A DNA stretch of 64,000 nucleotides, from positions 310,001-374,000 of the forward strand of contig CM034133.1 of NCBI GenBank assembly GCA_019914995.1. The letters are read 5' to 3'. Source of the DNA: Acanthochlamys bracteata. Taxonomy: Eukaryota > Streptophyta > Magnoliopsida > Pandanales > Velloziaceae. Below are positions 28,140 through 43,848 of the stretch, piece by piece. The first letter of the stretch is position 1. Every line of letters starts with the position of its first letter. Under the pieces are notes generated by a model that saw only the letters and a list, made by a program, of their open reading frames with translations, was not told the DNA's origin and ran no database searches. A program made the position numbers and the translations under genes.

Positions 28140-28405
28140 TAACTTAGTTTCAAATGATGGTAATTAAATTTTATAAAAATTAAAAATAAAAAATAAAATT
28201 TTTTAAAATAAAATACAAATAAAGTTTAGTATTTATATTTAAATAGTTTTTAAAAATATATTAAAATTTTAAAAATATAATTATATTAAAAAGTGTGCAA
28301 ATAAAAAAATTAGAACTAAAATTTTAATTTTTTATATAATTAAAATATATAAAATATTTAAAGTTTAAAATTTAACGGAAGAAAGTAGAGTTACGGACGA
28401 TTTGA
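28140..28405 (+). repeat. AT-rich dispersed repeat, family A copy 1
   Basis: This roughly 260-base AT-rich module ends ...AGAGTTACGGACGATTTGA. Stretches such as TTTAGTATTTATATTTAA and TATAATTATATTAAAAA recur in the same order at 56870-57055 (same strand) and 63050-63300 (opposite strand). Shared order over about 200 bases argues for a mobile repeat rather than base composition alone. Confidence 0.55.
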
Positions 28406-28559
28406 AACACAAACTTTATGCTATCAAATTCTTCTTTGTTAATTACATTTTACAAGAACAAACAAAAGAATAAACAAGGATTTACAAAGTGAAATCTTCT
28501 TAACAAAATTGAAACTATACAAAGACTCATAAGAGAGACAGTGTTGTTTGGCGGTATAT

Positions 28560-29020
28560 ATGACATTAGTTTCATCTTATAAAAGTTTTTGTAAATTTGT
28601 AATAAATTTTTAAAATTTTTAAAATGTAAAATATATAAATAAAGTATATACTATATAATTTTTATTATATAATAATAATTATTATTATTTTTGTTAAAAT
28701 TTTAGCTTAAGAAATTTTAAAATACATTTTGTTTTAATAAAACTTTATTTTCAAAATGATTCCCTAAAATAAGACCTTTCGGCTAAAGTTGACAAATTTG
28801 GGATTTGCAAAATTATTCTGAAAGAAAACAAGAAAACATGAGTCGTCATTTAGAAATTTGTTAATCTGAAAATTATTCCGAAAAGAATTAACATTCAAAA
28901 AGAAATTATAATTTTCCTTCACAAATCCTGAACAGCAAACTAGCATCATCTACCTGGGTAAAATCTTTAAATATTGTTTGCTTTTTTTGGGTCTCTAAAT
29001 TTATTTTAATAATCCTTCAA
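28560..29020. other. AT-rich intergenic sequence
   Basis: Low-complexity AT-rich DNA including a short ATT/TAT tract at about 28660-28690. No gene recognised. Confidence 0.4.
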
Positions 29021-29025
29021 ATTAT

Positions 29026-29836
29026 TATTAGGGAGATACAACACCAGAGAAGTTAATCAAGATAAGATATTCAAAGAATCCGATCAATATATTAGAAAAT
29101 TCAATCCAATCTAAAAGTTTAAGTCATTAGATTATGAAACTTTTTAGTATATTAATTCTCTTCTCATCTTTATTTTTATTTAATGTGAGACTAATTTATT
29201 CATTTTTACCCCAACAATCTCTCTCTCAGGAGTGAGTCATCTATATTTTCTTCTCATCCAAACATCCTATCGTGCACCAAGTACGTCGATCGCTCAGAAT
29301 CCCAGTTATTTGGCTTCGAGTACCGTCACTGCACACAAAAAGTTAGCCTTCAGAACTCAACTTGCTCCGAATCTCTACTCACATATTACGAAAGCCTATG
29401 TGAGTCACACTGCTATTAACTTACTCATCGCACTACTAGTTAGAGCTATAGTATGCACCAGTCGTTTCTACTGCGCACTGTCTGCGCAATAAAGAGCTAA
29501 CTATCATAGTCCAATTTATTCAGAATCTTCACTTACATCTTGCAAAAGCCCTATGTGAATCACACTGCTCTTAATCTGCTCACCCACTGTCAGCGAGAGC
29601 TACTACGTGCATCGAACTCCCTGCCAAATCATCGGTTTTGATACCACTGTTGGAAAAATATAACACCAAAAAAATTAACCAAGATAAGACATCCAAAAGT
29701 CTGGTCAATACATTAGAAAGTTCAATCCAATCAAAAAACTTAAGCCAATAGATTATAAAACTGTCTAATATATTAATTCCTTTTTTATTTTATTTTTATT
29801 TAATGTGCGACTAATCTACTCACTTTTAACACAACA
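29026..29836 (-). mobile_element. TRIM (miniature LTR retrotransposon) fossil
   Basis: Two direct repeats of about 190 bases, 29026-29216 and 29648-29836, flank about 430 bases of non-coding sequence. Read on the minus strand, the LTRs run TGTTG...CAACA. Just after the first LTR lies TGGTATCA (complement of about 29637-29645), a primer binding site like that for initiator Met tRNA. A purine-rich GAGAGAGAGAT tract abuts the other LTR. The element is bordered by closely similar 5-base repeats (29021-29025 and 29837-29841). No protein is encoded, as is normal for TRIMs, which rely on other retroelements. The LTRs have diverged noticeably, so the insertion looks old. The layout is complete. The internal region also carries two related segments of about 65 bases (about 29365-29430 and 29515-29585). 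Confidence 0.78.
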
Positions 29837-29999
29837 ATTGTATTGTTTAATAGAAATATCGTTGCTCTTTTTTGTCAAATAACTTACAATTGTTTAGTTT
29901 TATACCTCATTGATAATGTATTGTATCATAACTGTAGTACTTGTATAATACCGTTGCCTTTGTATCAATACATTAAGCTAATAAAGAGAGCTTGTGATA

Positions 30000-32353
30000 T
30001 TGCAGGTTTATAGAGTAAATGGGCCAAGCTCAAGCACGAGTGGAAGCCGAAACCACTACTTCATTTTCCTTATATTTTCTTTATTCCTTCTCTTGCTCTT
30101 TTATTCTTCTCTGCTGAGTCCCGATAGCAAGCAGCCTTGTGTGTGATCCGCTCGCCGGCGTGCTGCCTTTCCCCTCCGGCGTCGATTTCTTACTATTCTA
30201 CCTCCGGCTTCTTCTTCTCCGTGTTGGTATTGCTCCGGCGAGCACTTTGAGCCGATTGCGACAAGCTAATAAGAACCCTAAGCCGAGCTGTCGGAATCAA
30301 CCTCCTTACTCTGTTGATGCTTCTTCCTCCCTCGATTTCATTGATTTTTGGTTCCGGTGCGTGATTGCATGCAATCTCCGATCGGCATTCAATCGGGCGA
30401 TTCCGACCACCGGCGGCTCTTCTACCTTTTGCCATTTCCTCTGTGAGCTTTCCTCTGTGACGGGCTGATCTTTTGCCACCAATTCCTCTCTGGCAAGAAC
30501 CTCACCGGAGTCCGGCGAGCCGGCTTGCCCACGGTCGTGGTAAGTTGTGTACATTTTTATGTCCGTTTCGAACCCTTAACTTTGTCACTGGACTAGTCTT
30601 TATCTCCATTTTATCTTAGGTGATCCTTGTATCGAGAATCGAAAAGTTTGTGGTTGTGATACGTTGCCGATTTCGACTCGGGTTGTCTTTTAATTCAGTA
30701 AGCCTCTCTAGCCCGCTATCTCTAATAATAGTCGAGTATTATGGATTATCAAGTCACTGATTTTGGATTTATTGGTTAATAATCAGATCTTGGTTCAATT
30801 GTGCCTTAGCGGCGAATTGGATTAAATTAGATTTAGATGCGTATTAAGGCTGTGTATTGGTTCTTATTATCGGGATTAGGTGGTAATCTTCGTGTATATT
30901 ATAGGGCTTGACGAGCAGCTTGAGTACTCGATTTGGTGATAGCTTGCGTATTTAGATGAAATGTGGACACCATATAAGGGTTACTTGCATCTTTTTCTTC
31001 TTAGCTTTACTATTAGATTTTCAACACAAGTAACATCTGCTTTGTAACCTCCGGCGCACCTTGCCAATATCTATGCATTACGTGTGGCTCCTTTATGCTA
31101 TAGCGCTTGCATGATGCATGCTCGTGTATGAATCATGTTTAAGTATACATAAAAGCATGCTAGTAAATAAATAGGTTATTATATTATTTCAAATTTCTAC
31201 TTATGCATGATAATATGCTAAAGTTATAGAAAATTAAATAGTATGATGGCCTATGCTTGTAAAACTCTTAGATGTGTGGTATAAGGGTATACGTGTACAA
31301 CGCAGTCCTGCATGAGAATCATGATAATAAGTCATAAAAGCAAGCTAGCATTTCATGGGGTCTAATGGCATAATTTATCAAGCATGTTAGTTGATTGGGC
31401 AATGCAACATTGTGCATATATGATCATGGCCACATAGACTAACATTACATGGAGAATTAAGAGCATGGGTTTCAATACATGATTTTAAAATGGTTTATAC
31501 TATATTACTATATTTTCTCCTAGCTATAATATTTGTGCTTTTAAAAGTGATCTATAACATTACTACGATACATCTGCATAAATATATCATTATGTTTTAT
31601 TACCGATGTACGTATAAGATAAATAATTTACTAGCTTTGTAAATTATCATATATGTTTGTACATATTTTTTGCTTGATTGTGTGTGGATACCCGTACTGC
31701 ACGAAGGCATGTAGAAAGTCAGGGGATGAGTTAGGACCTCAGGGGTATGAGGTGGTACCCACCTATGGCCATAGACTTATGAAGTTGATAGTTAGCCTCA
31801 CCGGGATCCGTCTATGTTGGAGGCTTAGCCTCGCTGCGATCTGTATGGTTTGGAGGTGGAGTAGACAGTTAGCCTCGCTAGGATTCGTCTGTATTGGAGG
31901 TGGAGGCTCGCCGGGATTTGTCTGGATTGGAAGTGGATTGTTAGCTGTTTATCCTGACACTCCGATATATATATAAGGATATTGTGTATGTATACTTGTG
32001 TGATATGTATAGTGACGTGATGCGAGTTGGAGATGTAGTCTCACTGGATCACTTAAGCTATATGGCTGCTTATGATGAACTGCATACATTATTGTCATAC
32101 GCTTATATATATATTATGGTCTTGAAATGAGTGCGTGTGTATGTTGACAAACATAAAGATGCATATGAACCTGAGAATAGTATATAGTCAATTATTGGCA
32201 TAAAGCACATTCTCTTGGTTTTGTTGTATGTGCATTTGATTGATACATATGCATTGCATATAACCAAACCCTTCCTACTAAGGATTGAGTTTGAGCTTTG
32301 CTTGGGCTTGATTTAGTCTAGTGCCGGTTATGACTTAAGATCGGGTCGTGACA
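30000..32353 (+). mobile_element. Gypsy-type LTR fossil, incomplete
   Basis: The right edge is clear. Sequence ending GGGTCGTGACA at 32353 is followed by TTGGTATC (from 32357), a primer-binding-site-like motif of Ty3/Gypsy elements, so this is the end of a 5' LTR in plus orientation. The left edge is not resolved: no matching TGTCACGAC start was seen, so the position is approximate. A GC- and CT-rich leader-like block lies at 30130-30540. No gag or pol frame follows the primer site, so the element is a remnant without an internal region. Confidence 0.55.
31791..31938 (+). repeat. Short imperfect tandem repeats inside the LTR fossil
   Basis: About four units of 30-45 bases share the pattern GCCTCGCYRGGATYYGTCTG followed by TATTGGAGGTGGA. 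Units begin near 31793, 31835, 31869 and 31904. Confidence 0.65.
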
Positions 32354-32439
32354 GAGTTGGTATCGTAAAAATAGAAATTTCTTTTCTAGTTTTAGAGTTG
32401 AATATTGTTCAATCCTTTTACAGCTCCGACATGTTTCAC

Positions 32440-33762
32440 AATACTTATTAGCATTACTAATTTATTTAATTTTTTATTTTTTATAAATTTCTGTAATACT
32501 TTTAAATTTAAAAAGTTCAAATTATAACAAAATTATTCTCTATTTAGTATATATATGATATTTATTTTTCAAAAGTTTAAAATAAACTTTTTAAAAATTT
32601 TTTTATTAACCACTCTCAAATATCTTTTAATTTTTTCTAATTCCGGTGGTTTTTGTAAGTTACTTTTTAGTTCCTTAATTTAATTTTTTATTTTATGATT
32701 TTAAATAATTTTTTTATAATATTTACAAAATTATTTTAAAATTTTAGAAATATAAAAAAATTTAGTCAAAAAATTGAAGTCTCTTCTTCCTTTCCAGCGG
32801 CGTGTTTCCTTCCTCCTACCTGCAGCCGCTCGTCTGCCTACTGTTCCAGCCGCGCTACTGTTTCTTCTCCTCTCTGCCAGCAGCCGCTTCTCTTCCTCCT
32901 TCTCCACCGCGGCTGCGCATCTGCGCCACTGTTCCTCTGTTCTCCTACGCCGCCGCTGCTCGAAAATCGCCACCGCTGCTTTGGTCCAGCAACAGAGAAA
33001 GAAAGACAGAGGGAGTTGGGAAAAGATAGAAGACAGCGGACGGTGACAATCAAACCTTTGTCTGTTTACTCCTTTCCTCTACATTTTTATACAAGGTTTA
33101 CTGGGTTGAAGATGAATATGAGTAGCTCAACCCTTTCTAGAGTTTGCGATGAAACTCTAGTTGTATTGTTTAATGCTCTGAATTATATCGTGATGTTTGT
33201 GATGTATGTATGCGTTTGATTCTTGAGTTAATTGCGGTTTGGAAGTAAAACTCGTGTCTGGCCAACATTAGAATTTGCTTTAGAATTGAAAGTTTAGAAT
33301 TAAGAATTACAAATATGAGGGTCAAGTGGATTGTATGCTTTCATGATTCTTAATGCATTTCTAGTTTCAAATTTAAACCTGACAAAGTTAGGATGAACTA
33401 GAGATAGGTGATCCTAAAGGCTGGATTATAATTGTGGGCATGGATTCTTCATAACTAACGACAGACTTCATGACTTACGCACGAGACATTGAATAGGAAA
33501 ATTAGCTGTGGATTCTTAAACCTTAGTTCTAATTCAACTAAGATTCGAAACTTGAGAACTGTCTCTCACACTTTAACTTCCTGACACCTTTAAATCGTCC
33601 GACAATCTTCATATGATCATTTGTTTTTATTTTTTTACACATAGATTAGATTTGAGTTAAAACCAATGCCCCCTGGAAACAAACCCTACTTGTTGCTATA
33701 TGGTCGTGACAACAACTGTACATTTACTGTATAAGTTGAGGTTTCCTTACTGTACACTTACT
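32440..33762. other. Unassigned gap: AT-rich module plus GC-rich Ser/Ala block
   Basis: 32450-32770 is AT-rich repeat-like DNA. 32790-33010 is abruptly GC-rich with CCGCC and CAGCC motifs and open on both strands in several frames, which reflects composition rather than a clear gene. It could be a promoter or leader, or part of the adjacent decayed retroelement. No family resemblance was seen. Confidence 0.35.
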
Positions 33763-33789
33763 GTACCATGCGAATGAAACGCATGGTAC
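33763..33789. repeat. Perfect 10-bp inverted repeat (hairpin)
   Basis: GTACCATGCG and its exact reverse complement CGCATGGTAC are separated by a 7-base loop. It lies about 100 bases upstream of the phosphopantetheinyl transferase start codon, so it would be in the promoter or leader. Confidence 0.7.
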
Positions 33790-33889
33790 GAGTAAAATCA
33801 GAAACATTGATGGTATTCTAGCAAACAATCCTAATTAATCCATGTACATCCATTTATTTAATTCAAGAAAAAATAGTTTATTATTATTT

Positions 33890-36041
33890 ATGTCTTCTTC
33901 TTCTGCTCGCCCAAGCATGCGTTGGTTGTGGTGCCCGAACAGGATAAAAATCATGATAACACCTCAACCTTACTCCACCGCCGCCGCTGTGCCCCGCCAC
34001 ATAGTCTCTGCCCCTCTTCCCCTACCCTCTCCCAGGTATTATTATTTAAGATGTATCAAACTGCTAGCCTGAATTGAGAAGGGAAGGAGAGTTTGGATTG
34101 ATTGATAGAATTAGAGTTTGTAGTTGTTGATTAGAATCCTAAAGTTGCAATATACTTTCTGGATGTGAAGTTAACAACTTGCACTAAGAAGGGTCATGAA
34201 CAAAAGAAAATTTTAATTTGACACTTAAGTAGTTTAATTTGTTTCTTAATCCGTAAAAGCAATCTACAAAAGATCACAAATAGTTGCTGCATGGAAGGAC
34301 TAATGCACTTTTCAAAATGTATTTTGTGAACTCGAGTTGCAGGGAAACACATTTTTGGTATGCAGTGCCTGATGAAGTGAAGGATGCATCACTGCTGAAT
34401 TATTACATGGATCTCCTTTCTCCAAGCGAAAGGAGAAATGTGGAGACCATCAGAGAAGAGAAGCTTCGAAAGTGTGCTCTAATTACTCGTGCTCTTATCC
34501 GCACCACTCTTGCAAGATGTGAGTTTCTCGTAAGGCTTTCATTTTTTGATGATGGCCTGATTAAGGGACTTTTGAGTTTTATCTTTTATCAAAGAAAAGA
34601 AAATTTCTTACCTTGCTGCAGTTTGTTCATTAGAATACCAATAATGTATCAAATCATTTCTTAATATTTAGATCATGTATAGGCTTTTTTTTTAGACTTG
34701 TCTATTCACACAAAAGTTGTTCTGTCTACTAGTTCGATAGCATATAATATTATTGAACTTCTTACTTGCACAATCTTATGGTTCATAACATTGATAATTA
34801 TAAATTGGAGTAATAATTTTAAATATTTTAATGCTAGATTAGATACAGATTCAAAGGTGGATCCAAGATTAGTGGAGTTCAGGAAGAACAAATTTGGGAA
34901 GCCAGAGGTATTATTGTGCTTTCTTAGTTCTTTGTGTTCTTAGGGATTATAGGTTTGATTATAGGAGTAGTACTTTACACTTGATCAGGTCGTATGGCAA
35001 CACTTTGAAGGATGGGATCCACCTCCTATACAGTTCAATGTTTCACATACATCGTCCTTGATCGCATGTGGTGTTGCTCTTGGAGTGCAGGTAATGTTCT
35101 AAGCCAATGTTCTAAACTTTCTATTTGTTGAGCTACATAGATACACAAGCTTTATCCTTTTCCATTCTTCGAGCTTTGTGTTGTAGATTGGCATTGATAT
35201 TGAAGAAAAGGGACGCTTGCTACGGAATAATATCCTAGCTTTTGCTCGTCGCTTTCTCTCACATCCAGAAGTAGAATTTTTATGCTCTTTATCAGAACCC
35301 GAGAGTCAGCGAAGGGAGTTTCTCAAATTGTGGACTTTGAAAGTACGTGATGCTAGAATTTTATTGCATATGGTGTTGTTTGACTGAATAAGTCACTATA
35401 TTGTTTCTGGTTATGGTTGTCCTTGATAAGATAACATTGCCAAAATCTGATTTCTTCCATTCTTGAGCAACATGAATATATTCTCTCTTTTAGGAAGCTT
35501 ATGTTAAGGCTGTGGGAGGAGGATTTTCAGCTATACCATTCAAAGATTTTGTTATTCGGATTGAAGCAGAAAAAGATGTGGGTTCTGTGAAGGACTCTGT
35601 AAGTTCAGTATTGACTAGACCTTCATATAATAAAACTGTCTTTAATTGCAGTGATTACTTTTCTTAAACATAGAGAATAGTTATGAAGAATCTTAGTACT
35701 GAAATTTTAGTTTATTTTGATTTTGTTGTTATTGTTGCAGGCATCCAATATTAGTTTGGAGGCTACTGGTGATTCTAGAAATGTGATGCCAAACTGTCAA
35801 TTTGGACTTTTCGAACTTAATGGTGATCACTATGGTGCTGTTTGCTTGGAGGCGGATAAAGGTAACTTTTGGATTTAGCTGGATCATGAAGTGCCCTCCT
35901 CTCCTTTTCTGTTCATTTTTTTATTGTACAGGTAGAGAATGTGATTCGATAAGACTGAAGGCATGGAGGACACTGCCATTTGTGGAAGATGAGTGTGTTA
36001 CAGAGACTAATGCTATCATAAATATCAGCAGCCTGACCTAG
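33890..36041 (+). CDS. 4'-phosphopantetheinyl transferase (holo-ACP synthase), Sfp type, probably mitochondrial
   Basis: Transfers the phosphopantetheine arm of CoA to a serine of acyl carrier proteins. Eight exons (33890..34035, 34343..34518, 34843..34907, 34989..35090, 35187..35342, 35494..35598, 35741..35861, 35932..36041) keep phase and give 326 residues. Sfp/Lys5 family motifs are all present: PPPIQFNVSHTSSLIACGVA, then IGIDIEEKGR with the Mg-binding acidic residues, then LWTLKEAYVKAVGGGF with the WxxKEA..K signature. Family members usually have 220-330 residues. The first exon encodes about 48 residues rich in Arg, Ser and Ala with few acids, which fits a mitochondrial presequence. The Arabidopsis mitochondrial enzyme (At3g11470, from memory) is the likely counterpart, but targeting is inferred. 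The start is the Met at 33890; an upstream in-frame Met at 33842 would add a hydrophobic stretch. Confidence 0.9.
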
Positions 36042-38099
36042 GTTGGTCACTTGGACAAAGACTTCATTCAAGCACCATGAAGAAGGAATGACTTTTGTGC
36101 TTACAACTGCGTCCTGTTGGCAATCTGATTCTGAACACATAATATCACCTTCTCTTAACTACAGAGTTAAGATTTAGCCCGGTTCTTGATCCTTGTATGT
36201 AGATAAATTCTCAAACGATAGTCACCGAGTTTCTGTGGCATCAATGCAAGTTTTTCTTAAAGATTACTTCCTTCATTCGGCTCCTCAATATGGTTCACGC
36301 ATCCTTTTGTCTCTCCTTTCGATCACCTTATTTCCATTTTATAGCTGTCCGTTTACTTCGAAAAGGCATGTATACATCAGTGTCCTCCTCTTTACTTGTG
36401 TAGTCACACAAATTTCATGAATGAATGCTGTTTCTGGGATCTATAACAAACTCTCTTTGTATATTAAACGGTGTTGTGAAATTGTGTGAACAATGATATT
36501 GTTATTGGTCAAGAAATCATTCGAAAGTACAAAGCATACTCTTCGAAGTATGGAGATTTCTTCTGTTGATATCAGCATACTGGAGATAACTTGTCAATGC
36601 TCTACTTTATTAAGTTTCAGCAGGACAGATTAAAGCAACTGTTACAATGATGATTTTCTTCTTCTTTTCAGGGTGAGATGAGATCATCGTGCAGATATGG
36701 AGCAAACAAGAAACAGGGTGGTCTTCAGCGGCACGATTGATCAACCCACCAGAGCCAAAACCAAAGTGAATCGAAAACAGAAGCTTCTGTCTGACATTTG
36801 ATTTCAATAATTCGTAGTCAATATGCAAGGCTCAAGTTCATTCTAAATTATTGCAGACCCTATATATGTATGTATGTTTATTTTAGTGTTGAATCTGTTG
36901 ATGTTGTTTGACGACGGCCATTGATGAAATAAATCTTCGATTTGTGTTGAATTGTAACAGTGGCCGAGAGAACTCGTCAGCTGTTGGACTTTTTGATTGA
37001 TTGTGTTCAGCAGACGTAAGTATTATTATTATTAATTGTTGGCAGTCAATTGTGGTCTATGAGTAAAACAAATTTGCAAGTTGAATGAAAACAAATGAGT
37101 GAAGAAATTTCTCTTTGACTAGATCAATCAATCAATCATGCATGAAATTGAATTGAATGAATTGGAACTATTTGGATGTTTTTTTTGGACCAGAAAGGCA
37201 AAAATGGGTGGGAATTCAATGCAGGGTAGTTCGTTCTTGGAAACTAGACAGCCATATTAATATAATAGCATTAATAAAAACAATAATAATAACAGTATAA
37301 TAATAATAATAATATTATTATTTGTATATTACTTTAATTAACAGAGAGTGAACGAGACTAGAATAATTGATTCTTATCAAATTAAACACCGTTCAAAGAA
37401 AGGCAGTGAAATTCTTGACCAATTAATTAATTAATTATTTAATGTCAATCACATGTTCAATCTGACAATTTCAATACTTAGTTTATAAAAAAAATATTTG
37501 TTTTATAGCGGCCCATCCTGAATCGGTCCTCGACTTTTTGTAATCCAGCCCAGACTGGGTCCACTTTTGAAAAAAATATTAATATAAATGGGTAATTATG
37601 TAATTGTGTAGGTAGTGGCGGGTGGTAGGTGAGACGCAGTTGTGCTCTGGACGGGTTTTAGTTTTCTTAAAAAAATATTTTGGGTTGGTAAACCAAATAT
37701 CCAATATAAAACCTTCTCCTACCTTTTCTCGTTTCTGCGCTTCTCCTTCAACGCACGCACAGTTCTCATTCATTCAATTTTTTCTCGCCTATCAGAAAAG
37801 GAAAAACTCAACAATACCAACAAGGAAATAAAAAGCAAGCAACCATTTCTGGATTCGGAGAGAAACAAAGTTTTGTTTCTTTCTGCTGAGAGAGAAATCT
37901 AGAGACTGGGAAAGAAGATTGTACACAAAGTTATTGCAGAACTGAGCAAAGTTGTTGTTGTCTTTTCTTTTTGTGGGTATTGTAGATATATAAAGCTTTT
38001 AGAGGGGAAGAACGCAAAGGGATTCCGAAGATTCAATTTTTATTGATATATAGAGAGAAAGATTCGTTCTTTGTTTGAAGCTGTTGAGGAGTTTAGGTA
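36042..38099. other. 3' flank of the transferase and promoter/leader of CPR
   Basis: Short frames on both strands show no family resemblance. An AT-rich stretch with AAT repeats lies at about 37260-37330. The CPR leader probably starts after a TATA-like CCAATATAAAACC at about 37699-37711. It is purine- and pyrimidine-tract-rich and ends at the ATG at 38100. Confidence 0.45.
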
Positions 38100-42631
<4,532 letters not shown>

Positions 42632-43848
42632 TCACTTCCTCGGAAAAGTACACGCCAAAATCTCAGAGCAGAAAGTATTCTTAGACGTCGTTGAAAGAAA
42701 AGCGTCTTTCATAAAACATATGTTTATATTCTTTTTTTTTTTCTTTTTGAAATTCTCTAACAAAGGTTCCATTGATGTATTAGATTTTATCATACTTTTG
42801 TATTCATATTATTAGGGATAAATTATTATCCATAAACCAAACAAGGGGACTGAGCTGGTGTACCTATCACCATTGAGTCAATCATACTGTATAAATTAAT
42901 ATAAATTCTTTTGTTTCCACATATATAATACTATCTTGTCTTTACACTCTTGTTCTTTTTTAAGGAAAACAAACAGGCATTGCCGTCATTGGATTATAAA
43001 AGGTAGCTGCTTCATTGAGACGATCACTACAACATGGTTACAAGCTGCAGGAACGCTGAAAATTTATAGCCATCGAATTCAATTTTGCGTGTTTCAAATG
43101 CACGAAGTTAGTTTCACCCAAGTGAAGTGAATTTAACTTTTGTATTATAATATAATTTGAAAGTGGATTAGCAATGGAAAGTATAGTTTTCGAATAATTA
43201 AACTAATGAGTTTCTAAATAATAAAATTACAATAAATTTAGTTTAATAAATAATTAAAATACATAAATTTTTTAAAATTTTAATTTTGGTATAAAATAGG
43301 TAAAGTTTCGAATATTTAAAATACGCTCTGAACTTTTCTTAAGATGGTCGAAAACCGAACTCAGCTGCCACAAGGCTGCAAGCTACAAGGGTTTGCAAAG
43401 CTTGGGGGCTTCTTGTGCATGCGTTGGGGACTACTGAAATGAAAAATGTCCAAAGCATCAAGTTAACAAAGTTTAAATAACAACATCACAATATAACAAC
43501 AACAGTTTCATATCAACGCCAGCGTGCATTTTCTTGGCAACAACTGCAACGATATTTTCAGTTCACAAACGGACCTGAACCAGGATCCAGATTGAGCCTA
43601 GGTCCACTCAATAAGTATTAAGTAAGGCCTTATTGTGCAAAAATATTACATCTGCCAAAATAAGAACGTTATGCCCGATGTTGCAATTTGTTTCATCTTT
43701 CTATTCACATTTCTCTTCTTCATCAGAACTGCTCTGGTTGATCTCAAAGCCTTTCCCCCTACACATAAAAAACCAGATCTCCTCCATTCGCCGGCGGCGA
43801 TCTCTCTATCTTTAACTATATCAATTCAAAACCATAACCAGATCAGCC
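42632..43848. other. CPR 3' region, AT-rich module and TML leader
   Basis: 3' untranslated sequence of CPR is followed by an AT-rich repeat-like module at about 43140-43335. That module ends GAATATTTAAAATACGCTCT, nearly the same as the end of the 63050-63300 copy. The TML leader precedes 43849. No gene recognised. Confidence 0.45.

Noticed and set aside
30139-30554. Overlapping frames on both strands near a GC-rich block
   Set aside because: The position is inside the LTR fossil. Open frames on both strands reflect GC-rich composition, and no family match was seen.
32731-33053. Arg/Ala-rich frames on both strands
   Set aside because: They are open in four frames because of CCG/CAG composition, without splice or start context.
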